A DNA stretch of 64,000 nucleotides from Phycisphaerales bacterium. GTDB lineage: Bacteria > Planctomycetota > Phycisphaerae > Phycisphaerales > SM1A02. The stretch spans positions 62,001-126,000 of the forward strand of contig JAJDDB010000032.1 in the NCBI GenBank assembly GCA_029260575.1, in the 5' to 3' direction. This document shows, in pieces, positions 7,919 to 17,043 of this stretch. Every line of letters begins with the position of its first letter. Position 1 is the first letter of the stretch. Under the pieces are notes generated by a model that was not told the origin of the DNA, did not search any database, and saw only the letters and a list, made by a program, of their open reading frames with translations. The position numbers and the translations under genes are program-made.

Positions 7919-8086
7919 ACAGCAGGTCAACGGCGGTTGACAGCAGGTTGGCAGCGGCTGGAAGCTGAATTTCAGTAACCAACTGCGGGGTTTCGCTCAA
8001 CACCAGCGCATCGGCGGCCGATGACAGCGGGTCGGCGATTGCTCCCAGCAGGTCGGCGGGGAGCGACAGCGCCTCGTTACAAACAG
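7919..8086. repeat. 21-bp tandem repeat array at gene A, third sub-family
   Basis: Eight 21-base units starting at 7919. The best-conserved part is ACAGCAGGTCGGCGG, seen in the units at 7919, 7940, 8024 and 8045; the units at 7961 and 7982 are diverged. The array stops 13 bases before the start codon of gene A, so it occupies the leader and promoter region of that gene. On the minus strand the units read as Leu-rich heptads. Confidence 0.8.
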
Positions 8087-8099
8087 AAAAGAGAACATC

Positions 8100-9038
8100 A
8101 TGTCCACCAAGCATCGTCGCAAGCCGTACATCCCCGATGACGACTACGGCAAGAAGGTCTGGATGGAGCGGTTCATCACAACCATCGAACGCGATCCGGA
8201 GCGCTACGGCTTCAGCGATGCGTACATGTTTGAATATTATCAGCGCACTATTCGCAACTTCATCAAGGCGTTTGATGCGGTGTCGAATCCTGCGACGCGT
8301 TCGCCGCATGCGACGCTGGTGAAGAACCAGGCCCGCCAGGAAGCGGTGGCTTTGTGCCGCAACTTTGCGATGCAGTTGAAGTGGGATTCATCGCTGACGG
8401 ATGAAGACAAGCGAGCGCTTGGGATTTATCCAGACGAAGCGACGCCGGAGCAGGCAAAGCTTCCCACGGGAGTGCTGGCGGGGACGCTTGGGTATCCTGA
8501 ACTGGCGGTGCAAAGCTCGCCGAACGGCGGGCATGTGATTCGGTACCGCGATCCTGTGACGCAATCGAAGGCCAAGCCGAAGGGTGTTTCGCATTTTCTT
8601 TTATATGGTGCGATCGGTGCGAAGCCGAGGATGCCGCGCACTCATGCGCGATTTATGTATCCGTACACAAAGCGGCCGTTTGAGGTCATGTATCCGATGG
8701 ACTGCGGCCTCGAGGGTTTGTATGTGACGTATTACGGCAGGTGGCTGACGACGCGCGGCGCAATGAGTCCGTGGTCGCCCGGCGTTTCGAAGATCATCGG
8801 CGCAGCGAACGTGCGTCTGCGCGAAAGCGAGTTCGCGCATCTGTTCGGAACGCAAGGATTTGTTGATGCACTGCCGGCCCTCCCACAGGATGAGGATCGC
8901 CGTTTGACGCAGGGAGTCACGCAGGTCATTGAAGACGATCCGCTGCTGCTGGAGCGCGGCATGAGCGAAGATTCAGCGGGCGATGGACTGTTCGCAGCGC
9001 TGGAAGCGGCAACGGTGCGGTTGCTCAATACAGCGTAA
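8100..9038 (+). CDS. Uncharacterised protein A, related to 41392-42399
   Basis: A 312-residue protein with no signal peptide or membrane segment. The N-terminal half is helical and matches protein B at 41392: IP..D, RYG(F/L), a row of Thr/Ser and Ala before KNQARQEA, then LCRNFAM, and a 'K..LGI' boundary near residue 107. The C-terminal half is beta-rich, with YTKRPFEVMYPMDCGLEG and LYVTYYGRWLTTRGAMSPWS. The sequence R-W-x-x-T-x-G near a final Ser-rich strand resembles an unnamed bacterial family with a fibronectin-III-like end. The 21-bp array abuts its start. Function unknown. Confidence 0.7.
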   Translation: MSTKHRRKPYIPDDDYGKKVWMERFITTIERDPERYGFSDAYMFEYYQRTIRNFIKAFDAVSNPATRSPHATLVKNQARQEAVALCRNFAMQLKWDSSLTDEDKRALGIYPDEATPEQAKLPTGVLAGTLGYPELAVQSSPNGGHVIRYRDPVTQSKAKPKGVSHFLLYGAIGAKPRMPRTHARFMYPYTKRPFEVMYPMDCGLEGLYVTYYGRWLTTRGAMSPWSPGVSKIIGAANVRLRESEFAHLFGTQGFVDALPALPQDEDRRLTQGVTQVIEDDPLLLERGMSEDSAGDGLFAALEAATVRLLNTA

Positions 9039-9049
9039 GATGCTCGACC

Positions 9050-9274
9050 ATGCTCTGCTACCACGATGGTCAAGAGGTGTGCATCGGGGACGAAGTAGAC
9101 TTCGACGGAACTTCAGCCACGGTGTTCGCCATCATTGAAACCAAAGAGCAGATGCATCGACACGGCTTCGACGAATCCGCGGTCGGTTTCCAAACGAAGC
9201 AATACGGTGAAGTCTATCAATCAACGCTAGACCCGGGGTGGGATGAATCTGTCGTGCTCCTGAAGCGCGCGTGA
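9050..9274 (+). CDS. Small KOW-like hypothetical protein
   Basis: A 74-residue protein 11 bases downstream of protein A. It opens with YHDGQEVCIGDEVDFDG and ends with DPGWDESVVLLKRA. This resembles a family of small bacterial proteins with 'DG.EV..GD.V......G.V' followed by an acidic middle and '..L.LI.RA', sometimes linked with immunity or housekeeping roles in toxin neighbourhoods. The short spacing suggests the same transcript as protein A. Function unknown. Confidence 0.55.
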   Translation: MLCYHDGQEVCIGDEVDFDGTSATVFAIIETKEQMHRHGFDESAVGFQTKQYGEVYQSTLDPGWDESVVLLKRA

Positions 9275-9390
9275 CGAGTAGTTTCGTTGGGCGCGATGGC
9301 TCGCCGAAACCGGGGGTGGGAGTTGAGGTCCGTTCCGATGGATCCCGGCACACCCGCTATCATGCCCGCCCAACTTCTACGGAGACACCA

Positions 9391-10818
9391 ATGGGCGGCC
9401 ACGACACGTCGAAAAAGAATACCGACTTCATCTCCTACAACCTTGCGGAGTGGGCGTCGAAGCTCACCTACGAACCGCTCAGCGATGACGCCATTCACAC
9501 CGCCAAGCTGTATCTCTATGACAGCTTCGGCTGCGCGCTGGGCGGCTCGCAGCAGCATGATCTGCAGATCATGCTCGAACACTTCAAAGCTATGGGCGGC
9601 GCGCCGACCTGCACCATCTTCGGCACCCCCGACGGCGGCTTCAAGACCGATCCCGTTTCCGCAGCGCTGCTCAACGCTTTGTGCATCCGCGCGATGGACT
9701 ACAACGACATCTACTGGAAGGCTGACCCGTCGCATCCGTCGGACATCATTCCCGCGGCGCTTTCCATTTGCGAAATGAATGGTCTTACTGGCCGTGATCT
9801 CATTCTCGGCACGGTCATCGGCCACGAGATCGAAATGCGCCTGGCAGAGTTCGGCGACCCCGGTGTGCGTGAATACGGCTGGCATCATGCAACTATTACA
9901 TGTATTGCATCGCCCATCGTTGCCGGGCGGATGCTGAACCTTCCGCCGGATCAGATTCAGCAGGCTATCGGCATCAGCGCTTCGCCATCCATGTGTCTCG
10001 GGGCTGTCACGGCAGGCAAACTCACGAATATGAAAAACACTGTCGATCCCATGGCGACGCGCTGCGGTGTCGAAGCGGCGCTGCTCGCGCAAAAGGGATA
10101 TTCCGGCCCGGAACATGTTATTGATGGCAAAGAAGGTCTCGTCCACTGCTTCGAGAAGTTCGGCGGCAAATTCCACCTCAACATGCTTACCAACAATCTG
10201 CCCACAAAGCCCGGTGATCATTACAAGATCATCGATTGCGGCATGAAGAGCTTCCCCATCGAAGCGCTCAGCCACGCGCCGCTGACTGCGATGATGAAGA
10301 TCGTCGCAGAGCACAATGTGAATCCTGATGATGTGCAGGAAATCAAAGTCGAAGTCATCGCCCGTGCTGCGGACATACTTGGCGACCCGGCAAAATATCG
10401 TCCCACCAGCAAAGAAACCGCAGATCATTCGCTGCCGTATTCACTCGCGGTTGGGTTGGTTGATGGCATGGTCACGCCGTTGCAGTTCAAGCAGGAGCGC
10501 ATCGACGATCCGAAGCTCATCCCGGTGATGGACAAGATCAAGGTCGTTCCGAACGATGAATTTGAAGCGCTGTTCCCAAAGTTCCAACCGTCGCAGGTGA
10601 CGATTACGCTCAGCGATGGTTCCAGTCATACGCAGCGCGTCGATGTCCCCAAGGGCGATCCGCGTGATCCGATGACTGAAGAGGAAATCGCAGTGAAGTT
10701 CAATGCACTCGGCAAGGGAGTTGTCGGCGAAAGTAAGTGCAAAGACCTGCGCACGCTGATTATGGCAATGGAAAAGGAAAGCAACCTTAATCGGTTGTTC
10801 GAGTTGATGACGGCGTAG
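9391..10818 (+). CDS. MmgE/PrpD family protein
   Basis: A 475-residue protein from the ATG at 9391, chosen because GGAG precedes it and because the family starts with helical residues such as LAEWASKLTYEPLSDDAIHTAK. Family motifs include DSFGCALGG, ALLNALCIRAMDYND, HPSDIIPAALSI, EYGWHHATI and MKNTVDPMATRCG. MmgE/PrpD proteins include 2-methylcitrate dehydratase, iminodisuccinate epimerase-like and cis-aconitate decarboxylase enzymes. The neighbourhood has no prp genes, so the substrate cannot be fixed. It is followed closely by the membrane gene at 10831. Confidence 0.85.
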   Translation: MGGHDTSKKNTDFISYNLAEWASKLTYEPLSDDAIHTAKLYLYDSFGCALGGSQQHDLQIMLEHFKAMGGAPTCTIFGTPDGGFKTDPVSAALLNALCIRAMDYNDIYWKADPSHPSDIIPAALSICEMNGLTGRDLILGTVIGHEIEMRLAEFGDPGVREYGWHHATITCIASPIVAGRMLNLPPDQIQQAIGISASPSMCLGAVTAGKLTNMKNTVDPMATRCGVEAALLAQKGYSGPEHVIDGKEGLVHCFEKFGGKFHLNMLTNNLPTKPGDHYKIIDCGMKSFPIEALSHAPLTAMMKIVAEHNVNPDDVQEIKVEVIARAADILGDPAKYRPTSKETADHSLPYSLAVGLVDGMVTPLQFKQERIDDPKLIPVMDKIKVVPNDEFEALFPKFQPSQVTITLSDGSSHTQRVDVPKGDPRDPMTEEEIAVKFNALGKGVVGESKCKDLRTLIMAMEKESNLNRLFELMTA

Positions 10819-10830
10819 AATCATCTGCGC

Positions 10831-11532
10831 ATGAAGCAGAGTGATGAAGCAATCGCGCAACGATCAAGACGCCGGCGTTTTCTGGGTATGCCAGTCGGCG
10901 CGTGGCTGTTGATTCTGGTCGTACTTGATTTGCCGCTGCTGGTCGTATCGACGGCGCGCACTCATTACATAGGCGGGACTGAAGAGCTTTGGCTGTACAA
11001 TTGTGATGACACCAGAGAAGTCGATTTCGAATTCAACGATGATGCCTGCGGTATCATTTGGTGCCGTTCACAATTAGTGCAGTACACATTTACTGAACAG
11101 CGGCGTATTTATGTGGAAGCATACATCAACGGGAGTTTCTTGCCAGCGTCTGACATCATCGAAATGCTCCCGCAGATCGAAGCCGAACTCGACAGTGGTC
11201 GTTACGATTTTGGGGAGATCAGAAACATAATGCCATTCACTGCCGAAGTTGAATTCGATCACGCGGATCCAATTTTTCGAATTCTCTGGTATCGGATTAT
11301 CTCGTTAGTAGGGTTTCTGATTATTGCAAGTGTGCAACTATGGTTGCTTGTCACTTGGATTCGCAATCTCCACTTCGACTTTCGACGAGCAAGACGAAAG
11401 GCAGCACTAGTCGATGCCCGATGCCCGTGCTGCAACTACGACATCCGCCAGCTTGCCGAGCACCGATGCCCTGAATGTGGCGAATCATGGAACGAGAACG
11501 AAGTCGTATCCGCACCAATTACGGAAGCGTGA
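10831..11532 (+). CDS. Membrane protein with C-terminal zinc ribbon
   Basis: A 233-residue protein. A basic N-terminus (QRSRRRRFLG) leads into a first membrane helix at about residues 20-42, a large extracytoplasmic or periplasmic-like domain of about 120 residues, and a second helix near residues 150-175. The tail carries CPCCNYDIRQLAEHRCPECGESW, a four-cysteine zinc ribbon. This resembles the small planctomycete membrane proteins at 58612 and 59163. The ribbon is predicted to lie in the cytoplasm. Function is unknown. Confidence 0.65.
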   Translation: MKQSDEAIAQRSRRRRFLGMPVGAWLLILVVLDLPLLVVSTARTHYIGGTEELWLYNCDDTREVDFEFNDDACGIIWCRSQLVQYTFTEQRRIYVEAYINGSFLPASDIIEMLPQIEAELDSGRYDFGEIRNIMPFTAEVEFDHADPIFRILWYRIISLVGFLIIASVQLWLLVTWIRNLHFDFRRARRKAALVDARCPCCNYDIRQLAEHRCPECGESWNENEVVSAPITEA

Positions 11533-11538
11533 TTTTTC

Positions 11539-12297
11539 TTAGTCACGCCCCACGTAATACCCCGCCCATGCGCTGAGCACATGCCCGAGGAACTGTGCAT
11601 CTGCGGGTTTGGACACCAGATGATCCGCACTACCGAGTGACACGAAACTCTTGGGGTGCCGCGCCGCTTTGTACAGTGCTTCCGCGTTGTCGATGCCCAC
11701 GATGCGATCCACCGGCGAATGAAAGATCATGAGCGGCTTGCGCATCGATCTGATTTCCGCTGCCAGATCGTGGCGCTGCAGATCATCGACAAACTGCTCG
11801 CCAATCCGAAACGACCGACCGCCGATTGAAATCTCTGCGCTGCCAGTGTCATCGAAATCAGCACCAGCGAGCAGGTGCTGAACATGCACGGGATCAGACG
11901 GCGCACCGATCGTCGCAACACATTGCACGCTGTCCATCGCGCCGGCTACCGCAAGCACAGCAGCTCCACCAAGGCTGTGGCCGATCAACACCTGCGGCGG
12001 CGCAAACGCATCTGCCAGGAAATTCGCAGATGTATGCAGATCATCCAGATTCGTTGCAAACGTCGTCTGGGCGAACTCACCCTCGCTTTGGCCGAGGCCG
12101 GTGAAGTCAAACCGCAGCAGCGCAATACCTTCAGCCGTGAGCGATTTGCTGATGTTGCGTATCGCAGCGACCGATTTCCCGCACGTAAAACAATGCGCGA
12201 ACAGTGCAAATGCGACCGGATCACCATCCGGCAGATCCAAAAGTCCTGACAGTTCCTGCCCCCGGCTGCCCGTAAAAGCCACCTTCTCAGTCTTCAT
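11539..12297 (-). CDS. Alpha/beta hydrolase
   Basis: A 252-residue hydrolase starting at the ATG at 12297 (MKTEKVAFTGSRGQ), where the family N-terminus begins; longer frames upstream are not supported. It shows the oxyanion segment ALFAHCFTCGKS, the acyl-pocket region DFTGLGQSEGEF, the nucleophile elbow GHSLGG, an acidic residue in FHSPVDRIVGIDNA and the catalytic His in LGSADHLV. This set fits the osmotically induced/'OsmC-associated' hydrolase group or general serine esterases. Convergent with the membrane gene at 10831, 6 bases away, and divergent from recQ. Confidence 0.82.
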   Translation of the reverse strand: MKTEKVAFTGSRGQELSGLLDLPDGDPVAFALFAHCFTCGKSVAAIRNISKSLTAEGIALLRFDFTGLGQSEGEFAQTTFATNLDDLHTSANFLADAFAPPQVLIGHSLGGAAVLAVAGAMDSVQCVATIGAPSDPVHVQHLLAGADFDDTGSAEISIGGRSFRIGEQFVDDLQRHDLAAEIRSMRKPLMIFHSPVDRIVGIDNAEALYKAARHPKSFVSLGSADHLVSKPADAQFLGHVLSAWAGYYVGRD

Positions 12298-12383
12298 GGT
12301 TGCATCGTAGCACCTGCAGGAACTTGTTGTCCGGTGCCATAGTGTTGTCACGACGTTGCCGATGCACCGGCTATGCTGGTTGC

Positions 12384-14663
12384 ATGATGACCGAACCGGA
12401 GCCTTCTGCAGACACATCAACGGACCGGCGCATTCTCAATGCGGTGCATTCCGTGTGGGGCTTTGACACGCTGCGCCCGTTGCAGATGGAAGCGATCCGT
12501 GCAGGGCTCGCGCAACAGGATTCACTCGTTGTCCTGCCCACTGGCGGCGGCAAGTCGCTGTGCTATCAGGTCCCGCCGCTCATCACTGATCGCATGGATG
12601 TCGTCGTGTCACCGCTCATCTCACTCATGCGCGATCAGGTTGATGCGCTGCGCCAGAACGGTTATCCCGCTGCTGCGATTCACAGTTCGCTGACGACTGC
12701 TGAACGCGACAGAATCCGACAGGGCATGCGCGACAATGTCTTTCGCCTCTTGTTTATCTCGCCGGAGCGGCTTGTTTCCGCAGGATTCATGAATTACCTG
12801 CAGCAGCAGAACATTCGTTCGTTTGCGATTGATGAAGCGCACTGCATCAGCCAGTGGGGCCATGACTTTCGCCCGGAATATCGCCAACTCGCGCAGCTTC
12901 GTGATCGCTTTCCCAATGCAAGCGTACATGCCTACACCGCAACTGCCACCGAGCGCGTTCGGGCTGACATTGTCGAACGCCTGTCACTGCGCACTCCGAA
13001 TGTTCTCGTCGGCACGTTCGATCGGCCGAACCTGACCTACCGCATCATTCCGATGATCGATGTCGAAGCCCAGACGCTTGAAGTCATTCGGCGACATGCA
13101 AACGAAGCTGTCATCGTGTATTGCCTCAGCCGTAAAGACACCGAAGCAATGGCGGAATTTCTCGCAGCCAACGGCGTCAACGCAGCGGCGTATCACGCAG
13201 GGATGGAATCCGTACGCCGCTGTGCTGTGCAGGATGCGTTTGCAGGCGAGCAACTTGATGTTGTGTGCGCAACCGTTGCCTTCGGCATGGGCATTGATCG
13301 CAGCAATGTCCGCTGCGTCATTCACGCTTCCATGCCCAAATCAATTGAACACTATCAGCAGGAAACCGGCAGAGCCGGCCGCGACGGCCTCGAAGCTGAG
13401 TGTGTCCTGTTCTATACCGCTGCGGGTGTGCTGCGCTGGGATCGTTTGATCCGAAAGAGTGCTGAACAATCCGACGATCCTGATGCGACCATTCGTGCAG
13501 CGACGGAACTGCTGAAACACATCTCCGCGTTCTGCACCATGGCGAAATGTCGACACCGGTCGCTCACCGAATATTTCGGGCAGAAGTACGACAAGACCGA
13601 CTGCGGCGCATGCGATGTGTGTCTGAATGAAGTCGAAATCATGGAGGACTCAACAACGATAGCGCAAAAGATTCTCTCCTGCGTCGCGCGGCTCGGTCAG
13701 CAGTTCGGCGTCAAGTATGTCGTCGATATTCTGCGCGGCGCAAATACTGAAACAGTGCGCCAGCGCGGTCACGACACGCTCAGTACATACGGAATCCTCA
13801 ATCAGTGGCAGGATAAAGTGCTCAATCAGCTTGTGTATCAGTTAATTGACCTAGGCGTATTGCAACGGACATCAGGCGATCGGCCGATCGTACAACTGAC
13901 CGAGCAATCCAGGTCCGTGCTGCGCGGCGAACAACCAGTGCAACTCGTCAAGCCGGCAGCAGTATTCAAGACCACGCAATCGCAGACGGAATCCTGGGAA
14001 GGTGTCGATCATGCTTTGTTCGATCACCTGCGCGAGTTGCGAAAGACGTATGCTGCCGAGCGGAGCGTGCCGGCATATGTGATATTCAGCGACGCAACGC
14101 TGCGCGATCTGGCCCGCCGTCGGCCGACCACGACACAAGCGATGCGCGAAGTGCACGGCGTCGGTGTGAAGAAACTCGCAGATTTCGGCGAGGCGTTCAC
14201 CATAGCGATTGCGGAGTATTGCACGGCGCATGAAATTGATGTGGATTGCGATGCTGATGCAGCCGGAATCACCATCACGCAAGTCGATATCGTTCGACCC
14301 AAGTCCGGCAGATCGCGCCCAAATCCTGAAAAGGAACGGGCGATGGACATGCTGCGCGATGGTGCAGCGCTTGCAGAAGTTGCTGAAGCAACCGGCCGGG
14401 CGCCGTCAACAATCGCAGGCTATCTCTGCGAATTGATCGCCGACGAGCCAACGATTGACATTCACAACTGGGTTGATGTCGCTACATATGAGCGCATCAT
14501 CAGCGCAGCGACGAAGATGAACGATCAACATCTACGGCCGTTGTTTGAAGCGCTCAATGAACAGGTGTCATACGAGACTATCAAGCTTGTGTTGGCCCAC
14601 TCCGAAGCGCAGTTCAGCGCAAACAGCACCGCTGACGATCAGTCGACCAGCGTCACGAACTGA
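12384..14663 (+). CDS. recQ: ATP-dependent DNA helicase RecQ
   Basis: A RecQ-type 3'-5' DNA helicase of about 759 residues. The start is ATG-ATG at 12384/12387. Walker A is PTGGGKS near residue 52, the DEAH box near 150, followed by a helicase C domain with ATVAFGMGIDRSNVR and QQETGRAGRDG. The RQC zinc site is CTMAKCRHR...DCGACDVC, and an HRDC domain (LRELRKTYAAERSVPAYVIF) comes next. After it there is an extra helix-turn-helix-like tail (DGAALAEVAEATGRAPSTIAGYL). It resolves recombination and replication intermediates. The 3' end overlaps the opposing phosphate transporter by 11 bases. Confidence 0.95.
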   Translation: MMTEPEPSADTSTDRRILNAVHSVWGFDTLRPLQMEAIRAGLAQQDSLVVLPTGGGKSLCYQVPPLITDRMDVVVSPLISLMRDQVDALRQNGYPAAAIHSSLTTAERDRIRQGMRDNVFRLLFISPERLVSAGFMNYLQQQNIRSFAIDEAHCISQWGHDFRPEYRQLAQLRDRFPNASVHAYTATATERVRADIVERLSLRTPNVLVGTFDRPNLTYRIIPMIDVEAQTLEVIRRHANEAVIVYCLSRKDTEAMAEFLAANGVNAAAYHAGMESVRRCAVQDAFAGEQLDVVCATVAFGMGIDRSNVRCVIHASMPKSIEHYQQETGRAGRDGLEAECVLFYTAAGVLRWDRLIRKSAEQSDDPDATIRAATELLKHISAFCTMAKCRHRSLTEYFGQKYDKTDCGACDVCLNEVEIMEDSTTIAQKILSCVARLGQQFGVKYVVDILRGANTETVRQRGHDTLSTYGILNQWQDKVLNQLVYQLIDLGVLQRTSGDRPIVQLTEQSRSVLRGEQPVQLVKPAAVFKTTQSQTESWEGVDHALFDHLRELRKTYAAERSVPAYVIFSDATLRDLARRRPTTTQAMREVHGVGVKKLADFGEAFTIAIAEYCTAHEIDVDCDADAAGITITQVDIVRPKSGRSRPNPEKERAMDMLRDGAALAEVAEATGRAPSTIAGYLCELIADEPTIDIHNWVDVATYERIISAATKMNDQHLRPLFEALNEQVSYETIKLVLAHSEAQFSANSTADDQSTSVTN

Positions 14664-15774
14664 ACAGTTTCCATGTACCAAACGCAATCAGCGCAGCCAC
14701 CGGCAGCGTTGTAATCCACGCCAATACGATAGTGCCGATGACTTTCCAATGTGCCCGGCCGTTGGCGGCGCCAATGCCGAATAAACTGCCGCAGCTTACA
14801 TGCGTTGTGCTCACCGGCATGCCCAGCCGCGATGCGACGATCACCAGTAATGCCGTGACAAGATTCGCGGTAAACGCCTGTCCGTCGTTCATGCCGGTAA
14901 TGCGATCGCTCATCGTTCGGCTGACGCGCCACACTGCGAGCAGGCCGCCTGCCGCCATTGCGATGCCAACCGTAATCAGCGCGACCTGCGGTTTGCCTCC
15001 GCTTCCCAGCGCGCCTGCAGCAACCATAAGCGCTGCGATCTTCGGCGTGTCATTCAAGCCGCGTGCGAAACTCACGGAACCTGCGGTAAACATATGCGAG
15101 TAATCAACAGCTTTCTGCGCATCAATACCGATGACGCGCCCGAAGTATTTCTCTCTGCAATGCGCTTTGTCATCGGTCGAAATGTGAAGGCCCGTTGCCG
15201 CGACCGACATTGATCCATCGTTGTGAATCGTCAACGGAACAGGTTCCGATCCGGCGCACAAACACGTCTGACTTGTCACGCCAAGCCGCAATCGCACAGT
15301 ACGGAAGATCTGATACAGCAGCCACGCGCCGATCAGCGCGATGAACGGCGACACGAGCAGCGGAATGAAAAACGAAGAAAACACACCGGACCAATGCAGC
15401 CCGCCCGCCGCAACACCGACGCCGATGATCGAACCGACCAATGCGTGTGTCGTCGAGATCGGCATTGCAATCCGTGTCGCCAGCAGAACCGTCAGGGCTG
15501 CGCCCAATCCGACCGCAACAGGAAACGTACTTGCTTCCACGGTCGCGGCATCGACGATGTCTTTGCCGCTGAACGCCTTGAGTAAGACTCCCGCAAGCAG
15601 CACTGATGCAATTGACCCGAGCAGTGTTGTGACTGCTGCGAAGAAGATTGCCGGCCGCCGCGCCAGCACGCCGCCGCCGATCAGCGTCGCCACCCCCTTG
15701 GAATTATCGTTCGCGCCGTTGGCATACGCCAGCATCAGCGCAAACGCCCCGGCAATCAACGTGGTCATCGACAT
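14653..15774 (-). CDS. pit: PiT-family inorganic phosphate transporter
   Basis: A 373-residue integral membrane protein with about ten hydrophobic helices. The N-terminal signature is YANGANDNSKGVAT and the duplicated C-terminal signature is FARGLNDTPKIAAL, the two GANDxxK / GxNDxPK repeats of the PiT (PF01384) family. The two halves contain matching ISTTHALVGS and VSTTHVSCGS. It imports phosphate with H+ or Na+. A longer hydrophilic loop in the middle (residues about 160-220) holds cysteines (TCLCAGS). It is convergent and overlapping with recQ. No regulator is adjacent. Confidence 0.92.
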   Translation of the reverse strand: MSMTTLIAGAFALMLAYANGANDNSKGVATLIGGGVLARRPAIFFAAVTTLLGSIASVLLAGVLLKAFSGKDIVDAATVEASTFPVAVGLGAALTVLLATRIAMPISTTHALVGSIIGVGVAAGGLHWSGVFSSFFIPLLVSPFIALIGAWLLYQIFRTVRLRLGVTSQTCLCAGSEPVPLTIHNDGSMSVAATGLHISTDDKAHCREKYFGRVIGIDAQKAVDYSHMFTAGSVSFARGLNDTPKIAALMVAAGALGSGGKPQVALITVGIAMAAGGLLAVWRVSRTMSDRITGMNDGQAFTANLVTALLVIVASRLGMPVSTTHVSCGSLFGIGAANGRAHWKVIGTIVLAWITTLPVAALIAFGTWKLFSS

Positions 15775-15902
15775 CGATCATCTGCTCCTGCGCAAGTCAG
15801 AGTACCTTCACAATCGGCGTCGAGGCCGCATTCCATTCTCACAGAGTCTGAACAGACTACGATCAATACCTATTTCATGGAATTGCAGACTCTCTTGCCG
15901 TT

Positions 15903-16601
15903 TCATTGGATGTCCAGATGCTTCGTCGCCTCGCGGAAGGACAACCCCGACAATTCTGCACGGTGTTTCAATGCAAATCGCTTCACTGCAGCCGGTTTCG
16001 TCTTTGCATATTCTCGCAGCGTCCAGCCGATCGCTTTGCGGATGAAGAATTCCGTCTCGTGCATGCGCCGCCGGCAATGGTCGAACAACTGCTGCTCATC
16101 TGTCGCATTCTTATGCAGGATCGGTGCGATCAGCGCGCTGCGCCGAATCCACATGTCACGATCATCGATCCACTTGTCCATCACCGGCCCAAACCGTTCG
16201 CGATATTCAAGCACAAGCGGACCCACCAGCCGAATCGCAAGATCATCAACCAGATCCCACCATGCGCCATCCTTTATAAGCCGTTTCCACACTGGCAGCA
16301 TCGCCGGCCCATTGAATTGATCCTTCCAATGCACTGCCAGTTGGATTGCCATATAGCGTTCCTCACGATGCGGCAGCGCCCACAGCCCTTCAATCACCGC
16401 GCGATACTGCTTCGCTGCATCAATTCCAAATTCCTTGTTCACTTCACGAACGATTGTTACCCGTAGCGGTTTCTGCACACCGTAGAACGGCATGTCCGTC
16501 TTCATATACGCCTGCATAGGCACGGCCTTGTCCGGGTCTGCCAACTGCCGAAGGCGCTGCTGCACATATTGCACGATGACATTCGTCGCATTGTGTCCCA
16601 T
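15903..16601 (-). CDS. DNA alkylation repair protein (AlkD-like)
   Basis: A 232-residue all-helical protein of the AlkC/AlkD family of HEAT-repeat DNA glycosylases that excise alkylated bases. The opening MQAYMKTDMPFYGV, the helix VNKEFGIDAAKQY, and WWDLVDDLAIRLVGP, which contains the acidic residue used by AlkD for catalysis, are all present. The segment EFFIRKAIGWTLREYAKTKP is also typical. It sits beside the phosphate transporter on the same strand, about 130 bases away, and shares no obvious pathway with it. Confidence 0.88.
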   Translation of the reverse strand: MGHNATNVIVQYVQQRLRQLADPDKAVPMQAYMKTDMPFYGVQKPLRVTIVREVNKEFGIDAAKQYRAVIEGLWALPHREERYMAIQLAVHWKDQFNGPAMLPVWKRLIKDGAWWDLVDDLAIRLVGPLVLEYRERFGPVMDKWIDDRDMWIRRSALIAPILHKNATDEQQLFDHCRRRMHETEFFIRKAIGWTLREYAKTKPAAVKRFALKHRAELSGLSFREATKHLDIQ

Positions 16602-16743
16602 TGTACGTGTCTCCCGTATTCCTTCTGCCCGGCAGTCGTGTTGATTCTCATCAATACAATATTGCTACTGCGACGCCGACCGCAACTTCGCAGTGAATGT
16701 CTTCGACCTGCCCAACGCCTGGGGTGCGTGCGTGAAGAACTAG

Positions 16744-16995
16744 CCGAATCTGACATTATACGGCGGCAAATTCAATAAATGGGATCCTGCAGAACGCGCC
16801 ACACTCATGGCAGAACTCGATGCCGCCTACTTCATTCTTTACGACATTGAACGCGAAGATGCCCAGTACATCCTCTCCACCTTCAAAGGCATCGACAACG
16901 CCAACCCACTTTTCCCCGGCCACCGCTCAACCAAAGACTTTATTCTCGACACGTACGACAACCTGCGCGCGCATTCGGGTAGTGGTAAAGTCTGA
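16744..16995 (+). pseudogene. Remnant of a type IIG restriction-modification enzyme, C-terminus
   Basis: An open stretch after an in-frame TAG at 16741. It translates as PNLTLYGGKFNKWDP, then AERATLMAELDAAYFILYDI, and later FILDTYDNLRAHS. The LMAELDAAYFILYDI...DAQYILSTF...T.DFILDTYDNL series matches the end of Eco57I-type restriction-methylases (AELDA.YF.LY.I.RDD..YIL.TF). Nothing recognisable as the methyltransferase or nuclease domain survives, because the preceding gene lies on the other strand. It is a fragment of a lost defence gene; a small expressed peptide from the ATG at 16807 is conceivable. Confidence 0.6.
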
Positions 16996-17043
16996 ATAAT
17001 GCCTACTCGGGCAAGCATACGGCGCTTTGCCTACAATCGGGCG

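Noticed and set aside
7698-8086. CRISPR array
   Set aside because: Units are contiguous with no spacers and no cas genes are nearby; 21-bp period with drifting sequence is a tandem repeat, not CRISPR.
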